Assembly (NCBI GenBank): GCA_963205435.1
Contig: CAUJIV010000045.1
Location: forward strand, 1-53,995
Length of the DNA: 53,995 nucleotides
Source of the DNA: Pseudomonadota bacterium
GTDB taxonomy: Bacteria; Pseudomonadota; Gammaproteobacteria; Burkholderiales; Rhodocyclaceae
Direction: 5' to 3'
Shown here: positions 36,763-46,647 of the stretch, piece by piece
How positions within the stretch are numbered: position 1 is the stretch's first letter
Layout of the letters: each line of letters starts with the position of its first letter
Translations under genes and position numbers: made by a program
The notes under the pieces: model-generated
What the model was told of the DNA's origin: nothing
The model's database searches: none
What the model saw: the letters and a program-made list of their open reading frames with translations, nothing else

Positions 36763-37404
36763 ATGGAGTTCCTCGCCCTCGCCTGGGACATCGCCGTCCA
36801 TCTCGACCGTCATCTCGCTGCCCTGATCGCCGAGCATGGCGGCTGGGTCTACGCCCTTCTCTTCCTCATCGTCTTCGCCGAGACGGGCTTCGTCGTCACG
36901 CCCTTCCTGCCGGGCGACTCCCTGCTCTTCGTCGCCGGCGCGCTGTGCGGGGCGGGCAGCATGGACCTGTGGCTGCTCAACGCCACGCTGATCGCCGCCG
37001 CCGTCCTCGGCAACAGCATCAATTATTCGATCGGCCGCTATCTGGGCGCGAGGGTCTTCCAGTGGCAAGGCTCGCGCTTCTTCAACAAGGACGCGCTGCT
37101 GAAGACCCACGCCTTCTACGAACGGCACGGCGGCAAGACCCTGGTCATCACCCGCTTCATCCCGATTCTGCGCACCTTCGCCCCCTTCGTCGCCGGCATC
37201 GGCGGCATGACCTATGCGCGCTTCCAGGCCTTCAACATCTCCGGTGCCGTGCTCTGGGTCGGCTCGCTTTCGGTCGCCGGCTACCTGTTCGGCAACCTGC
37301 CCGTCATCCAGAACAACCTGAGCCTCGTCATCCTCGCCATCATCGTCGTGTCGATGCTGCCAGCCCTGTTCGGCTACCTTCGCCATCGCCGCCTGTCGCA
37401 ATAG
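36763..37404 (+). CDS. DedA-family membrane protein
   Basis: 213-aa polytopic protein of the DedA/SNARE-associated family. Marks are FAETGFVVTPFLPGDSLLFVAG, GNSINYSIGRYLG, the basic ITRFIPILRTFAPFVAG motif and FNISGAVLWVGSL. Members support membrane homeostasis and lipid carrier flipping; the substrate is not visible here. It is divergent from mutL. Confidence 0.92.
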   Translation: MEFLALAWDIAVHLDRHLAALIAEHGGWVYALLFLIVFAETGFVVTPFLPGDSLLFVAGALCGAGSMDLWLLNATLIAAAVLGNSINYSIGRYLGARVFQWQGSRFFNKDALLKTHAFYERHGGKTLVITRFIPILRTFAPFVAGIGGMTYARFQAFNISGAVLWVGSLSVAGYLFGNLPVIQNNLSLVILAIIVVSMLPALFGYLRHRRLSQ

Positions 37405-37458
37405 CAGATGAAGCCGGCGCGGGTGCGCGGCCAGCCCTTCTTTGCGCTATGATGGCGC

Positions 37459-38172
37459 ATGGCGCGACGGCTTATCTTGTTGATTTCCATGGCGTTATTA
37501 ACTGCCTGCGCAAGCTGGAACAAGGGTACGGCACCGGCCCGGCCGGCCGAGGGCTTCGATCCGGGGCAGATCGCCAAGTCGGACATCGATCGCGTGGCCG
37601 AGGCGCACCAGCGCGCCGTTTTCGCCAGCCTGAGACGGCTCGCCGAGAAGCTCTACCGGCGCAATCCGCGCGAGTGGCGCAAGGCCGGCCAGCCCAGCCT
37701 CGAGACGGCGCTGGCGCGCATCTTCGACGGTCGCCACGCCTGGGCCTTCGCCGAACTCGAGGGCCGGCAGGGCAGCGAGGCGATCCACCTCGCCTTTCGC
37801 GAGGATTTCGCCGGAGACCGCGTGCTGGCCTTCATCGGCGGCCTCGGCGGCATGCTGATGAGCGCCTTCAACGACAAGAGCGAGTTCTTCATCATCGACG
37901 ACCTCGATCCGCAGGCCCTGTTCAACGCCGCGCGCAATGTCGAGATCGCTGTCTGGAAGCTGTCCAACGCCGCGGCGCCGAACGGCGAGCCCTGGCTGCT
38001 GTCGAACGAGGGTGCCGGGCCGGTGAGGAACCTGTCTTTCGAGCGCGAATTCGGCAAGATCATCGGCAGCCTCGACCTGCTATCGGTCATCGTCGCCGAC
38101 AAGACCAACCGCGTCGTCGCCAAGGTGTTCCAGAGCCTCGCCACGGCGATTTTCCTGCCGGTCAAGTTCTGA
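37459..38172 (+). CDS. Predicted lipoprotein of unknown function
   Basis: 237-aa protein with a signal peptide and lipobox LLTAC (Cys at residue 17). The mature part has segments LAFREDFAGDRVLAFIGGLGGML and FFIIDDLDPQALFNAARNVEI, which look conserved but which I cannot place in a named family. Probably envelope-attached. Confidence 0.75.
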   Translation: MARRLILLISMALLTACASWNKGTAPARPAEGFDPGQIAKSDIDRVAEAHQRAVFASLRRLAEKLYRRNPREWRKAGQPSLETALARIFDGRHAWAFAELEGRQGSEAIHLAFREDFAGDRVLAFIGGLGGMLMSAFNDKSEFFIIDDLDPQALFNAARNVEIAVWKLSNAAAPNGEPWLLSNEGAGPVRNLSFEREFGKIIGSLDLLSVIVADKTNRVVAKVFQSLATAIFLPVKF

Positions 38173-38269
38173 AGATGGCAGCTTTCCTTTCGCCTTTCAC
38201 GCCGGGCAACGAGGCGGCCGCCGCCCGGCACGGGCGGCTTCCGTTCGCCGGCGCACCGACGGGGAAGCC

Positions 38270-38911
38270 GTGAAGCGGATCGTCGTCCTCATCTCCGGCC
38301 GGGGCAGCAATCTCGAGGCGCTGCTGGCGGCGCGGCTGCCCTGCAGCATCGCCGCCGTCATCAGCAACCGCGCCGATGCCCGCGGGCTGCAGACCGCCCG
38401 CGCGCACGGCATCGCCACCGCCGTCGTCGACCACGCGGCGCAAGCATCGCGCGAGGCCTTCGATGCCGCGCTGGCCGCCGAGATCGACCGCCATGCGCCC
38501 GACCTCGTCGTGCTGGCCGGTTTCATGCGGATTCTCGGCGACGCCTTCGTGCGCCGCTACCACGGCCGCCTGCTGAACATCCACCCTTCGCTGCTGCCGT
38601 CCTTCCCCGGCCTGCACACCCACCGGCGCGCGCTCGAGGCCGGCTGCCGCCTGCATGGCTGCACCGTTCATTTCGTCACGGCGGCCCTCGACAACGGCCC
38701 GATCATCATCCAGGCCGCCGTGCCGGCCTATCCTGACGACAGCGAGTCGGCCCTCGCCGCGCGCGTGCTGGCGCAAGAGCATGTCGCCTACCCGCAGGCG
38801 GTGCGCTGGTTCCTCGACGGGCGGCTGTCGCTCGACGAGGCCGGCCGCGTGCGCCTCGACGGCGAGCAGCGTCCCGGCGGCGCGCTCCTCGTTCCCCAGC
38901 CCGATCGATGA
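38270..38911 (+). CDS. purN: Phosphoribosylglycinamide formyltransferase
   Basis: Third step of purine synthesis, 213 aa from GTG at 38270. Motifs: VLISGRGSNLEALL, VISNRADARGL, VVLAGFMRIL, LLNIHPSLLPSFPGLHTH and GCTVHFVTAALDNGPIIIQ with the catalytic Asn-His-Asp set. Confidence 0.95.
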   Translation: MKRIVVLISGRGSNLEALLAARLPCSIAAVISNRADARGLQTARAHGIATAVVDHAAQASREAFDAALAAEIDRHAPDLVVLAGFMRILGDAFVRRYHGRLLNIHPSLLPSFPGLHTHRRALEAGCRLHGCTVHFVTAALDNGPIIIQAAVPAYPDDSESALAARVLAQEHVAYPQAVRWFLDGRLSLDEAGRVRLDGEQRPGGALLVPQPDR

Positions 38912-39936
38912 GCAGACACTCCTGGCTGATTGCGCTGGGCCTGTCGCTGCTGCTCCATCTCGCGATCATCGGCGGCCCGGGCTGGCGGCTGCCTTTTTTC
39001 GACGGGCCGGCGACGACGGAGATCCTCGAGGCGCACCTCCTGCCGACCCCGCAGCCGCCGCGCCTGGCGCCGGCGCCACCGCCTGCCGCCGCCCGGCCGG
39101 GCAGGCCGCAGCCCGGCCGGCAGCCGCCGCCAGCCGGCCCGTCGCGACCACAGGCGGTGCCGCCAACGTCCGCCGGCCCGGCCGGCGCTGAGCAGGGCGC
39201 GCCGGTCGCCGCCGATCCGGCGCCCGTGGCGGCGCCCGCCGTCGTTACCGACAGCGTCGAGACGAGCTGGCCGCGCCAGGGCCGCATCCGCTTCTCTGTC
39301 AGCCGCGGCGAAGGCGAGCGGGGCATGCAGATCGGCCAGTCGTCCCACAGCTGGCAGCATGATGGCAGGCACTACCTGCTGCGAACGGTCTCGGAGACGA
39401 CCGGCCTTGTCGCCCTGTTCCGCCCGGCCACCATCGTGCAGACGAGCGAAGGCGAGCTGACGGCGGACGGCCTGGTGCCGCGCGAGTTTCGCGTCGAGCG
39501 CGACGGTCGCACGGCCGAGCGGGCGCGCTTCGACTGGGAGTCCGGCAAGGTCATGCTGGCGAGCGGCCGCGGCAAGCTGCGCGAAGCGCCCCTTGCGCCC
39601 GGCGCCCAGGACCTGCTGTCGCAGATCTACCAGATCGGCCTGGCCGGCATCGCGGCGCGCATCGAGATGATGATCGCCACCGGCAAAAACTACGGCCGCT
39701 ATGCCTACGAGGCCGTCGGCGACGAGATGCTCGCCACGCCTTTCGGCGCGCTGCGCGCCTGGCATGTGAAGACGCCGGCGCTGCCCGGCGAGCAGGCGAT
39801 GGAGCTTTGGCTCGCCTCCGATTACCGCAACCTGCCCCTGCGCATCCTCTACCATGATCGCAAGGGCGAGGTGTATGACCAGAACGTGGTCGACTTCGAA
39901 GTCGACGGAGTGCGCCTTGCCGCCGGCGAAAAGTGA
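38908..39936 (+). CDS. DUF3108 envelope protein with Pro-rich linker
   Basis: 342-aa protein with an N-terminal signal anchor (about 6-24), a Pro/Ala-rich linker (about 46-110), then a DUF3108 domain (about 125-335; LLRTVSETTGLVALFRP, LPLRILYHDRKGEVYDQ). Start overlaps the purN stop. Function is unknown; the TonB-like layout (anchor plus Pro-rich spacer) suggests it spans periplasm. Confidence 0.8.
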   Translation: MSRHSWLIALGLSLLLHLAIIGGPGWRLPFFDGPATTEILEAHLLPTPQPPRLAPAPPPAAARPGRPQPGRQPPPAGPSRPQAVPPTSAGPAGAEQGAPVAADPAPVAAPAVVTDSVETSWPRQGRIRFSVSRGEGERGMQIGQSSHSWQHDGRHYLLRTVSETTGLVALFRPATIVQTSEGELTADGLVPREFRVERDGRTAERARFDWESGKVMLASGRGKLREAPLAPGAQDLLSQIYQIGLAGIAARIEMMIATGKNYGRYAYEAVGDEMLATPFGALRAWHVKTPALPGEQAMELWLASDYRNLPLRILYHDRKGEVYDQNVVDFEVDGVRLAAGEK

Positions 39937-41209
39937 GGCGCCGCGTCTGAGCGCCGCCCTCCTCGCGGCGACGGCCGAGGCGCTTGGCCGGCTGCTGCGC
40001 TTCGAGGGGCCGGCCGATGCCGTGCTGTCGAAGTTCTTCCGCGAGCAGCCGAAGCTCGGCGGCCGCGACAGGAGCTTCGTCGCCGAGACCGCCTACACCG
40101 TCTTGCGGCGCCGCCGTCTGCTCGAGCGGCTGGCCGGCGAGGAGGCGAGTCCGCGCCGCCTGATGCTGGCGGCGCTGGCGCGGCTCTCCGGCATCAGCCA
40201 GCGCCAGCTCGAGCCGCTCATCGGCGGCAAGGAGCTCCAGTGGCTGGCGGAAGTCAGGCAGCGCCAGCCCGGCGAGATGACGCTGGCCGAGCAGGCCGAC
40301 TTCCCCGACTGGCTCGCCGAGCGGCTGCTCGCTCGGATGAGCGCGGCGCGGCTGCTCGAACTGGCCCAGGGGCTGAACCGGCCGGCGCCGCTCGATCTGC
40401 GCGTGAATTCGCTGAAGGCCGGGCGCGATTCGGTATTGGCGCGGTTCGGCGCGGAAGGCATCGCCGCCGAAGCCGGCCGGCTCTCGCCGCTGGCCATCCG
40501 CCTCAAGGCCAAGCCGGTGCTGCAGCAGCATCCGCTCTACCTCGACGGCAGCATCGAGGTGCAGGACGAGGGCAGCCAGCTGCTGGGCTTTCTCCTTGCG
40601 CCGAAGCGCGGCGAGATGGTCGCCGACTTTTGCGCCGGCGCCGGCGGCAAGACCCTGCTGCTCGGCGCGCTGATGCGCTCGACCGGACGCCTGTACGCCT
40701 TCGACGTCTCCGCCCGGCGGCTCGCGCGCCTCAGGCAGCGCATGGCGCGATCGGGACTGTCCAACGTCCATCCGCTGGCCATCGACGGCGAGAACGACTT
40801 GCGCGTCAAGCGCCTCGCCGGCAAGTTCGACCGCGTGCTGGTCGACGCGCCGTGCAGCGGGCTGGGCACCCTGCGGCGCAATCCCGACCTCAAGTGGCGG
40901 CAGACGCCGCAAGACGTCGCCGAGCTGGCGCGCAAGCAGCGCGCCATCCTCGCCGCGGCGGCGCGGCTGGTGAAGCCGGGCGGGCGGCTGGTGTATGCCA
41001 CCTGCAGCATCCTGGAGGAGGAAAACGAGGCGGTCGTCGGCGCCTTCCTCGAGGCGCATCCGTCGTTTCTGCCCGTCCCGGCCGGGAAAATCCTCGAGAA
41101 TCAGGGTATCGTCAGCGGATGCGGCGAACACCTGCACCTGGCGCCGCACAGCCACGGCACGGACGGTTTCTTCGCCGCAGCATTCGAACGACAACCAACA
41201 GAGAGGTAA
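39917..41209 (+). CDS. RsmB/NOP-family RNA cytosine-C5 methyltransferase
   Basis: 430-aa SAM-dependent methyltransferase, probably for 16S rRNA C967. The TTG at 39917 has GGAG 6 bp upstream and lies within the end of the DUF3108 gene. The C-terminal catalytic domain shows DFCAGAGGKTLLL, VDAPCSGLGTLRRNPDLKW and ATCSILEEENE (two active Cys). The N-terminal part is NusB-like as in RsmB. Confidence 0.87.
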   Translation: MPPAKSEAPRLSAALLAATAEALGRLLRFEGPADAVLSKFFREQPKLGGRDRSFVAETAYTVLRRRRLLERLAGEEASPRRLMLAALARLSGISQRQLEPLIGGKELQWLAEVRQRQPGEMTLAEQADFPDWLAERLLARMSAARLLELAQGLNRPAPLDLRVNSLKAGRDSVLARFGAEGIAAEAGRLSPLAIRLKAKPVLQQHPLYLDGSIEVQDEGSQLLGFLLAPKRGEMVADFCAGAGGKTLLLGALMRSTGRLYAFDVSARRLARLRQRMARSGLSNVHPLAIDGENDLRVKRLAGKFDRVLVDAPCSGLGTLRRNPDLKWRQTPQDVAELARKQRAILAAAARLVKPGGRLVYATCSILEEENEAVVGAFLEAHPSFLPVPAGKILENQGIVSGCGEHLHLAPHSHGTDGFFAAAFERQPTER

Positions 41210-41213
41210 GACA

Positions 41214-41828
41214 ATGAACACGCCAGAATTCTTCGAACAGGCGCCGGCCATCACCCTGTACGATCCGCTCGCCGAATTTCTCGGCGCCGCCGAGGGCGGC
41301 CAGCTGCATTACCGCTACGTCGATGCCGTCAAGACGGCGGGCCATTCCTGCCCGACGGTGGCCTCGGCCTGGCTGATGACCCTGCGCGCGCTGGAAGCGC
41401 TCTACCCGCATAGCCTGCCCGAACGCGGCGCCGTGCGCGCCGAGTTCAGCCAGGAGTGGACCAGCGGCGTGACCGGCGTCATCGCCAACATCGTCAGCCT
41501 GCTCACCGGCGCGACGCGTGACACCGGCTTCAAGGGGCTGGCGGGGCGCTTCGACCGGCGCAACCTGCTGGCCTTCAACACCGGCCGCGAGAGCGACATC
41601 CGCTTCATTCGTCAGGACACGGCGGCGGCGGTCGACGTCACTTCCTTTCTCGAATACGTGCCGGGCAACCCGCTGATGCGCGAGCTGATGCCGTTTTGCG
41701 TCGCTGGCCAGGCCGACGAGCAGATGCAGCGCGAATTCAGCCGGCTGTGGCAGGAGCGGGTGCGCAGCCTGCTGCTCGATTACGCCGACGACCCTCGCGT
41801 GATCGTCGTCACTCCGGTGGCGGCGTGA
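41214..41828 (+). CDS. FmdE-like protein of unknown function
   Basis: 204-aa soluble protein, ATG at 41214, 4 bp after the methyltransferase stop. It contains DAVKTAGHSCPTVASAWLM, which resembles the His/Cys metal motif of the FmdE family (GHxCPG). FmdE-type proteins are often metal-binding and linked to formylmethanofuran or molybdenum enzymes, but the similarity here is partial and no such genes are near. Confidence 0.5.
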   Translation: MNTPEFFEQAPAITLYDPLAEFLGAAEGGQLHYRYVDAVKTAGHSCPTVASAWLMTLRALEALYPHSLPERGAVRAEFSQEWTSGVTGVIANIVSLLTGATRDTGFKGLAGRFDRRNLLAFNTGRESDIRFIRQDTAAAVDVTSFLEYVPGNPLMRELMPFCVAGQADEQMQREFSRLWQERVRSLLLDYADDPRVIVVTPVAA

Positions 41829-41838
41829 AGGCGGCCGC

Positions 41839-42483
41839 TTGCCGCGGCACTCGCCCTTGACGCGCGCGGTGAGCGCGCCGCAGCGCCCGGCCCGGCGCCG
41901 GTTGCCGTCAATCCTGGCCGCGCTGGCGATCCTTGCCGCGCCCGGCGCCGGCGCTTTCGACGCGGCGCCGCCGCTGCTGCCGGCGCAGGGCACGGTGCAG
42001 GGCACGGTGCAGGCGCTGTTCTCGCCCTGGCAGGACGTCGAGGGAGCGCTCGTCGCGGCGATCGGCGAGGGCCGGCGCAGCATCCATGTCCAGGCCTTCG
42101 CCTTCACCAGCCGCGCGCTGGCCGCGGCGCTGATCGCCGCGCATCGGCGCGGCCTGCGCGTCGAGGTGCTGGCCGACCGCGGCCAGGCCGAGCGCCTGGT
42201 CAGCAGCCGCCTGCCGCAGCTGGCGGCGGCCGGCATACCCGTCGCCCTGGAAGTACGCTATGCCGCCGCCCACAACAAGATCCTGCTGATCGACGCCGAG
42301 GAGGACTCGCCGACCGTGATCACCGGCTCGTACAATTTCACCTGGTCGGCGCAGGCGCGCAACGCGGAGAACGTGCTGATCCTGCGCGGTCAGCGCGAGC
42401 TGGCGGGCGCCTATCTGGACAACTGGCGGCGCCATCGCGCCGACGCCGTGCCCTGGCGCGACTACCTGAGGATCGAAGACTGA
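41839..42483 (+). CDS. Secreted phospholipase D-like (HKD) nuclease
   Basis: 214-aa protein (from TTG 41839; TTG 41857 and GTG 41869 are also in frame) with a signal peptide ending near GAGAFDA. It has a single HKD motif HNKILLID and the downstream GSYNFTWSAQARNAEN of Nuc/BfiL-type PLD nucleases, which act as dimers. Predicted periplasmic phosphodiesterase or nuclease. Confidence 0.82.
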   Translation: MPRHSPLTRAVSAPQRPARRRLPSILAALAILAAPGAGAFDAAPPLLPAQGTVQGTVQALFSPWQDVEGALVAAIGEGRRSIHVQAFAFTSRALAAALIAAHRRGLRVEVLADRGQAERLVSSRLPQLAAAGIPVALEVRYAAAHNKILLIDAEEDSPTVITGSYNFTWSAQARNAENVLILRGQRELAGAYLDNWRRHRADAVPWRDYLRIED

Positions 42484-42484
42484 C

Positions 42485-43756
42485 ATGGAGAAGACCCAAT
42501 TCGGCGGCCTGATCGCCGACCTCTGGCAGGACCTGCAACGGCCCGACGTGCTCTGGCAGGCCGCGGTGCTGGCGCTGTGCCTGGGGCTGGCCTGGCTGGC
42601 GTCGTACCTGCTGCGCCGCCGCGCCGATCCGAGCCTGCCGGTCCATCCCGGCCGGCGCGGGCTGCAGCGGCTGGCCTTCCCGCTGTCCGCACTGCTGCTG
42701 GTGCTGATCGCGCGGCCGCTGCTGCAGCACTGGCAGCCGGTCAGCCTGCTGCGCCTGGCCGTGCCGCTGCTCGCCGCCTTCGCCCTCATCCGCGCCGTGC
42801 TGTTCGCCCTGCGCCAGGGCTTCCCGCGCGCCGCCTGGCTCTCCGCCTTCGAGCGCCTGCTGACCCTGCTCATCCTCGCTGGCGTCGCCATCCACATCGG
42901 CGGGCTGGCGCCGGAGATCATCGAGGCGCTCGAGGACATCCAGTTCACCATCGGCAAGCAGCGCCTCTCGCTGTGGCTGATCCTGCAGGGCGCGGCCACG
43001 GTGCTCGTCACCCTGCTGGCGGCGCTTTGGCTGGGCAGCCTGGTCGAGCAGCGGCTGATGGCGGCGAGCGGGCTCGACGGCAACCTGAAGCTGGTGTTCG
43101 CGCGCCTGGCGCGCGCCCTGCTTATCCTGCTGGCGGTGCTGATCAGCCTGCCCCTGGTCGGCATCGACCTCACCGCGCTGTCGATCTTCGGCGGCGCCCT
43201 CGGCGTCGGCATCGGTCTCGGCCTGCAGCGGATCGCGGCGAACTACGTTTCCGGCTTCATCCTGCTGCTCGACCGCTCGATCCGCCTCGGCAACGTCGTC
43301 ACGGTCGACGACTATGCCGGCGAGGTGACCCACATCACGACCCGCTACACCGTGCTGCGCTCGACCAGCGGCGCCGAGGCCATCGTGCCGAACGAGGTGC
43401 TGGTCAGCTCGGTCGTGATGAATCAGACCTACACCAACTCGCGCGTGCGCCATGCCGTCAGGGTGCAGGTGGGCTACGGCTGCGACGTCGAGCGCGCGAT
43501 GGCGCTGCTGGTCGAGGCGGCGCGCGCCCAGGCCGGCGTGCTCGCCGAGCCGGAGCCGAAGGCCTTCCTCGTCGGCTTCGCCGATTCCGGCATCGATCTC
43601 GAGCTGGGCTTCTGGATCGAGGCGCCGAAAGGCGGCGCCCTCGGCATCAAGTCCGCGATCAACCTCGCCATCTGGCGCGCCTTCGGCCGCGAGGGCATCG
43701 AGATCCCCTTCCCGCAGCGCGAGGTGCGCCTGCTCGAGCCGCGCGGCGGGCAATAA
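42485..43756 (+). CDS. MscS-family mechanosensitive channel
   Basis: 423-aa membrane protein. The pore helix and beta domain are seen in LTALSIFGGALGVGIGLGLQRIAANYVSGFILLLDRSIRLGNVV, then VPNEVLVSSVVMNQT. The extra N-terminal helices (about 23-185) and 423-aa size fit the larger MscS-like members. It is 1 bp after the PLD gene and ends at a bidirectional terminator. Confidence 0.9.
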   Translation: MEKTQFGGLIADLWQDLQRPDVLWQAAVLALCLGLAWLASYLLRRRADPSLPVHPGRRGLQRLAFPLSALLLVLIARPLLQHWQPVSLLRLAVPLLAAFALIRAVLFALRQGFPRAAWLSAFERLLTLLILAGVAIHIGGLAPEIIEALEDIQFTIGKQRLSLWLILQGAATVLVTLLAALWLGSLVEQRLMAASGLDGNLKLVFARLARALLILLAVLISLPLVGIDLTALSIFGGALGVGIGLGLQRIAANYVSGFILLLDRSIRLGNVVTVDDYAGEVTHITTRYTVLRSTSGAEAIVPNEVLVSSVVMNQTYTNSRVRHAVRVQVGYGCDVERAMALLVEAARAQAGVLAEPEPKAFLVGFADSGIDLELGFWIEAPKGGALGIKSAINLAIWRAFGREGIEIPFPQREVRLLEPRGGQ

Positions 43757-43780
43757 AAAAACCCGCCGGCGGCGGGTTTT
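43757..43780. terminator. Bidirectional intrinsic terminator
   Basis: AAAACCCGCC (43758-43767) pairs perfectly with GGCGGGTTTT (43771-43780). It lies between the converging channel gene and rpmG. Confidence 0.9.
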
Positions 43781-43799
43781 CCGGATGGGCGCGACGCCC

Positions 43800-43958
43800 C
43801 TACTTCAGCTTGGTCTCCTTGTAGAGGACGTGCTTGCGCGCCTTCGGATCGAATTTCTTGATCTCCAGCTTTTCGGGCATCGTCCGCTTGTTCTTGGTCG
43901 TCGTGTAGAAATGGCCGGTGCCGGCGCTGCTTTCCAGCTTGATCTTCTCGCGTGGCAT
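43800..43958 (-). CDS. rpmG: Ribosomal protein bL33
   Basis: 52-aa basic protein translating as [20 protein letters not shown] and on through [17 protein letters not shown] to KETKLK. This is the Cys-free L33 type. It follows rpmB by 11 bp. Confidence 0.95.
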   Translation of the reverse strand: MPREKIKLESSAGTGHFYTTTKNKRTMPEKLEIKKFDPKARKHVLYKETKLK

Positions 43959-43969
43959 GCCGTGTCTCC

Positions 43970-44203
43970 CTAGAGGGCGCCCTTGGCGCGCAGTTCGGCC
44001 AGCACGGCGTCGATGCCCTTCTTGTCGATGGTGCGCAGGCCGGCGCCGGAGACGCGCAGGCTGACCCAGCGATTTTCGGACTCGACCCAGAAGCGGCGGT
44101 TCTGCAAGTTGGGCAGGAAGCGGCGCTTGGTCTTGATGTTCGAGTGGGAGACGTGGTTCCCCACCATCGGTGCCTTGCCGGTCACCTGGCAGACGCGGGC
44201 CAT
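43970..44203 (-). CDS. rpmB: Ribosomal protein bL28
   Basis: 77-aa basic protein with [20 protein letters not shown] and [15 protein letters not shown], typical L28. rpmB-rpmG is a standard pair. Confidence 0.96.
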   Translation of the reverse strand: MARVCQVTGKAPMVGNHVSHSNIKTKRRFLPNLQNRRFWVESENRWVSLRVSGAGLRTIDKKGIDAVLAELRAKGAL

Positions 44204-44261
44204 GAGTTATGCTCCAAAAATACGGATTGGCAAACCGTGCATTCTACTTTGTTTCAGGCTG

Positions 44262-44939
44262 TCAAATCAAGCCTTTTTCGGCGAAGGAGAGCGGCTCGGC
44301 GCTGCCGGCGACGATGAAGTGGTCGAGCAGGCGGATGTCCACCAGCGCCAGCGCCTGCTTCAGTGCCTGCGTGAGCGCCTCGTCGGCGCGGCTCGGCTCG
44401 GCGACGCCGGAAGGATGGTTGTGGGCGAGGATGACGGCGGCGGCATTGCGCGCCAGCGCCAGCTTGACCACTTCGCGCGGATGCACGCTGGTCTGGGTCA
44501 GCGTGCCGCGGAACAGCTCTTCCGCGGCGACGAGGCGGTTCTGCGCGTCGAGCAGCAGCACCATGAATACCTCGTGCGGCAGTGCGGCGAGCCTGAGGCG
44601 CAGCCAGTCGCGCACGGCGCGCGGCGAGGCGAGGGCGTCGCCGGCGGCGAGTTCCTCGCGCAGGGCGCGTTTCGCCATTTCCAGCACCGCCTGCAGCTGA
44701 GCGTACTTGGCGTCGCCCATGCCGGGGATGGCGGAGAACTCCGCGCGGCTGGCGGCGAACAGGCGGTTGAGGCTGCCGAAATGCGCGAGCAGGGTGCGCG
44801 CCAGGTCGACCGCCGTCGATCCGGCCACGCCGACGCGCAGGAAGATCGCCAGCAGCTCGGCGTCGGACAGTGCGGCCGCGCCCCGGCCGAGCAGCCGCTC
44901 GCGCGGCCGTTCCGCCTCCGGCCAGTGCTTGATCGCCAT
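44262..44939 (-). CDS. radC: RadC family JAMM protein
   Basis: 225-aa protein with an N-terminal helix-hairpin-helix ([19 protein letters not shown]) and a C-terminal JAMM metal site ([17 protein letters not shown]). Despite its name, a direct DNA-repair role is not established for the family. It is divergent from coaBC with 54 bp between them. Confidence 0.93.
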   Translation of the reverse strand: MAIKHWPEAERPRERLLGRGAAALSDAELLAIFLRVGVAGSTAVDLARTLLAHFGSLNRLFAASRAEFSAIPGMGDAKYAQLQAVLEMAKRALREELAAGDALASPRAVRDWLRLRLAALPHEVFMVLLLDAQNRLVAAEELFRGTLTQTSVHPREVVKLALARNAAAVILAHNHPSGVAEPSRADEALTQALKQALALVDIRLLDHFIVAGSAEPLSFAEKGLI

Positions 44940-44956
44940 GTGCAGGTCAATCCGGG

Positions 44957-44962
44957 TAGAAT
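44957..44962 (+). promoter_or_regulatory. Possible -10 (TAGAAT) of coaBC
   Basis: TAGAAT 31 bp before the coaBC ATG; no clear -35. Confidence 0.35.
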
Positions 44963-44993
44963 CCTCGCTCCCTGGGGATTCTATCGCACCGTC

Positions 44994-46193
44994 ATGGCGG
45001 AACTGAAAGGCAGGCGGCTGGTGCTGGGCGTCACCGGCGGCATCGCCGCCTACAAGGCGGCGGAACTGGCACGCCGCCTGGTCGGCGACGGCGCCGAAGT
45101 GCATGCCGTGCTGACGTCCTCCGCGGCGCGCTTCGTCACCCCGGTCACCTTCCAGGCGCTCACCGGTCGGCTGGCCTGGTGCGACCCGTGGGACGCGCGC
45201 ATGCCGGACAACATGGCGCACATCGAGCTGTCGCGCGCCGCCGATGCCATCGTCGTCGCGCCGGCTTCGGCCGATTTTCTTGCCCGCCTGGCGCACGGCC
45301 GCGCCGATGATCTTCTTGCGGCGCTGTGTCTGGCGCGAGACTGCCCGCTGCTGGTGGCGCCGGCCATGAACCGGCAGATGTGGCAGAACCCGGCGACCCG
45401 GCGCAACGCCGAACAACTCGTCGCCGACGGCGTGACCTTGCTCGGACCGGCCGAGGGCGAGCAGGCCTGCGGCGAGACCGGCCCGGGGCGCATGCTCGAG
45501 CCACAGGACATCCACGACGCCGTCGCCGGCTTCTTCCAGCCGAAAGTGCTGGCCGGGCGCCGCGTGCTGCTCACCGCCGGCCCGACCTTCGAGGCGCTCG
45601 ATGCCGTGCGCGGCCTGACCAATCCCAGCTCGGGACGCATGGGCTTCGCCCTGGCGCGCGCCGCGCGCGACGCCGGCGCCCGGGTGACGCTGGTGAGCGG
45701 GCCGGTGGCGCTGGCGGCGCCGGCGGGCGTGGCGCGCATCGACGTCGTCAGCGCCCGCGAGATGCACGCCGCCGTCATGCAGCGGGTCGCGCAGTGCGAC
45801 ATCTTCATCGGCGTGGCGGCGGTGGCCGACTACCGCCCGGCGGCGCCGCTGGCGGACAAGCTGAAGAAGGATGGCCGCGAGCTGCAGATCGCCCTGACGC
45901 CCAATCCGGACATCCTCGCCGAGGTCGCCGCGCTCGCGCGGCCGCCGCTGTGCATCGGCTTCGCCGCGGAGAGCCGCGGCCTCGAAGCCTATGCCGAGGA
46001 GAAGCGCCGCCGCAAGAACCTGGCGCTGGTGGTCGGCAACCTGGTGCGCGACGGCCTCGGCGGCGAGAACAACACCGTGATCCTCTTCGACGAGCAGGGC
46101 CGCCATCCGCTCGGCCCGGCGCCGAAGATCGAGATCGCCCGCGCCATCGTCGCGCGCATCGGCGCCTTGCTCGCCGGCAACGGGGAAGGGTAG
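44994..46193 (+). CDS. coaBC: Bifunctional phosphopantothenoylcysteine decarboxylase/phosphopantothenate-cysteine ligase
   Basis: Coenzyme A synthesis enzyme, 399 aa. The CoaC half has [34 protein letters not shown] and APAMNRQMW; the CoaB half starts near [15 protein letters not shown] and includes [22 protein letters not shown] and NPDIL. Its product pathway joins panBCD. Confidence 0.96.
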   Translation: MAELKGRRLVLGVTGGIAAYKAAELARRLVGDGAEVHAVLTSSAARFVTPVTFQALTGRLAWCDPWDARMPDNMAHIELSRAADAIVVAPASADFLARLAHGRADDLLAALCLARDCPLLVAPAMNRQMWQNPATRRNAEQLVADGVTLLGPAEGEQACGETGPGRMLEPQDIHDAVAGFFQPKVLAGRRVLLTAGPTFEALDAVRGLTNPSSGRMGFALARAARDAGARVTLVSGPVALAAPAGVARIDVVSAREMHAAVMQRVAQCDIFIGVAAVADYRPAAPLADKLKKDGRELQIALTPNPDILAEVAALARPPLCIGFAAESRGLEAYAEEKRRRKNLALVVGNLVRDGLGGENNTVILFDEQGRHPLGPAPKIEIARAIVARIGALLAGNGEG

Positions 46194-46642
46194 TGCATCG
46201 CATCGACGTGCGCATCCTCGATGCGCGCCTGAAGGATCAGCCGCCGCGATACGCTACGCCCGGCGCCGCCGGCCTCGACCTGCGCGCCTGCATCGAGGCG
46301 CCGACCCTGTTGCGCCCTGGAGACACGCAGCTGATTCCCGCCGGCATGGCCATCCATCTGGCCGATCCGGGGCTGGCGGCGCTGATCCTGCCCCGTTCCG
46401 GCCTGGGCCACAAGCATGGCATCGTGCTCGGCAATCTCACCGGCCTGATCGACTCCGATTACCAGGGCGAGATCTTCGTCTCCGTCTGGAACCGCGGCCG
46501 CGAGACCTTCACCCTCAACCCGCTCGAGCGGCTGGCGCAGATGATCGTCGTGCCGGTGCTGCAGGTAAGTTTCAACCTGGTCGACGACTTCGAGGAAAGC
46601 GCGCGCGGCGCCGGCGGCTTCGGCAGCACCGGCAGGCGCTGA
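46193..46642 (+). CDS. dut: Deoxyuridine 5'-triphosphate nucleotidohydrolase
   Basis: dUTPase, 149 aa, GTG at 46193 overlapping the coaBC stop (TAGTG). Motifs: [48 protein letters not shown] and the C-terminal [11 protein letters not shown]. Gene order coaBC-dut is common. Confidence 0.95.
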   Translation: MHRIDVRILDARLKDQPPRYATPGAAGLDLRACIEAPTLLRPGDTQLIPAGMAIHLADPGLAALILPRSGLGHKHGIVLGNLTGLIDSDYQGEIFVSVWNRGRETFTLNPLERLAQMIVVPVLQVSFNLVDDFEESARGAGGFGSTGRR

Positions 46643-46647
46643 GCGCG

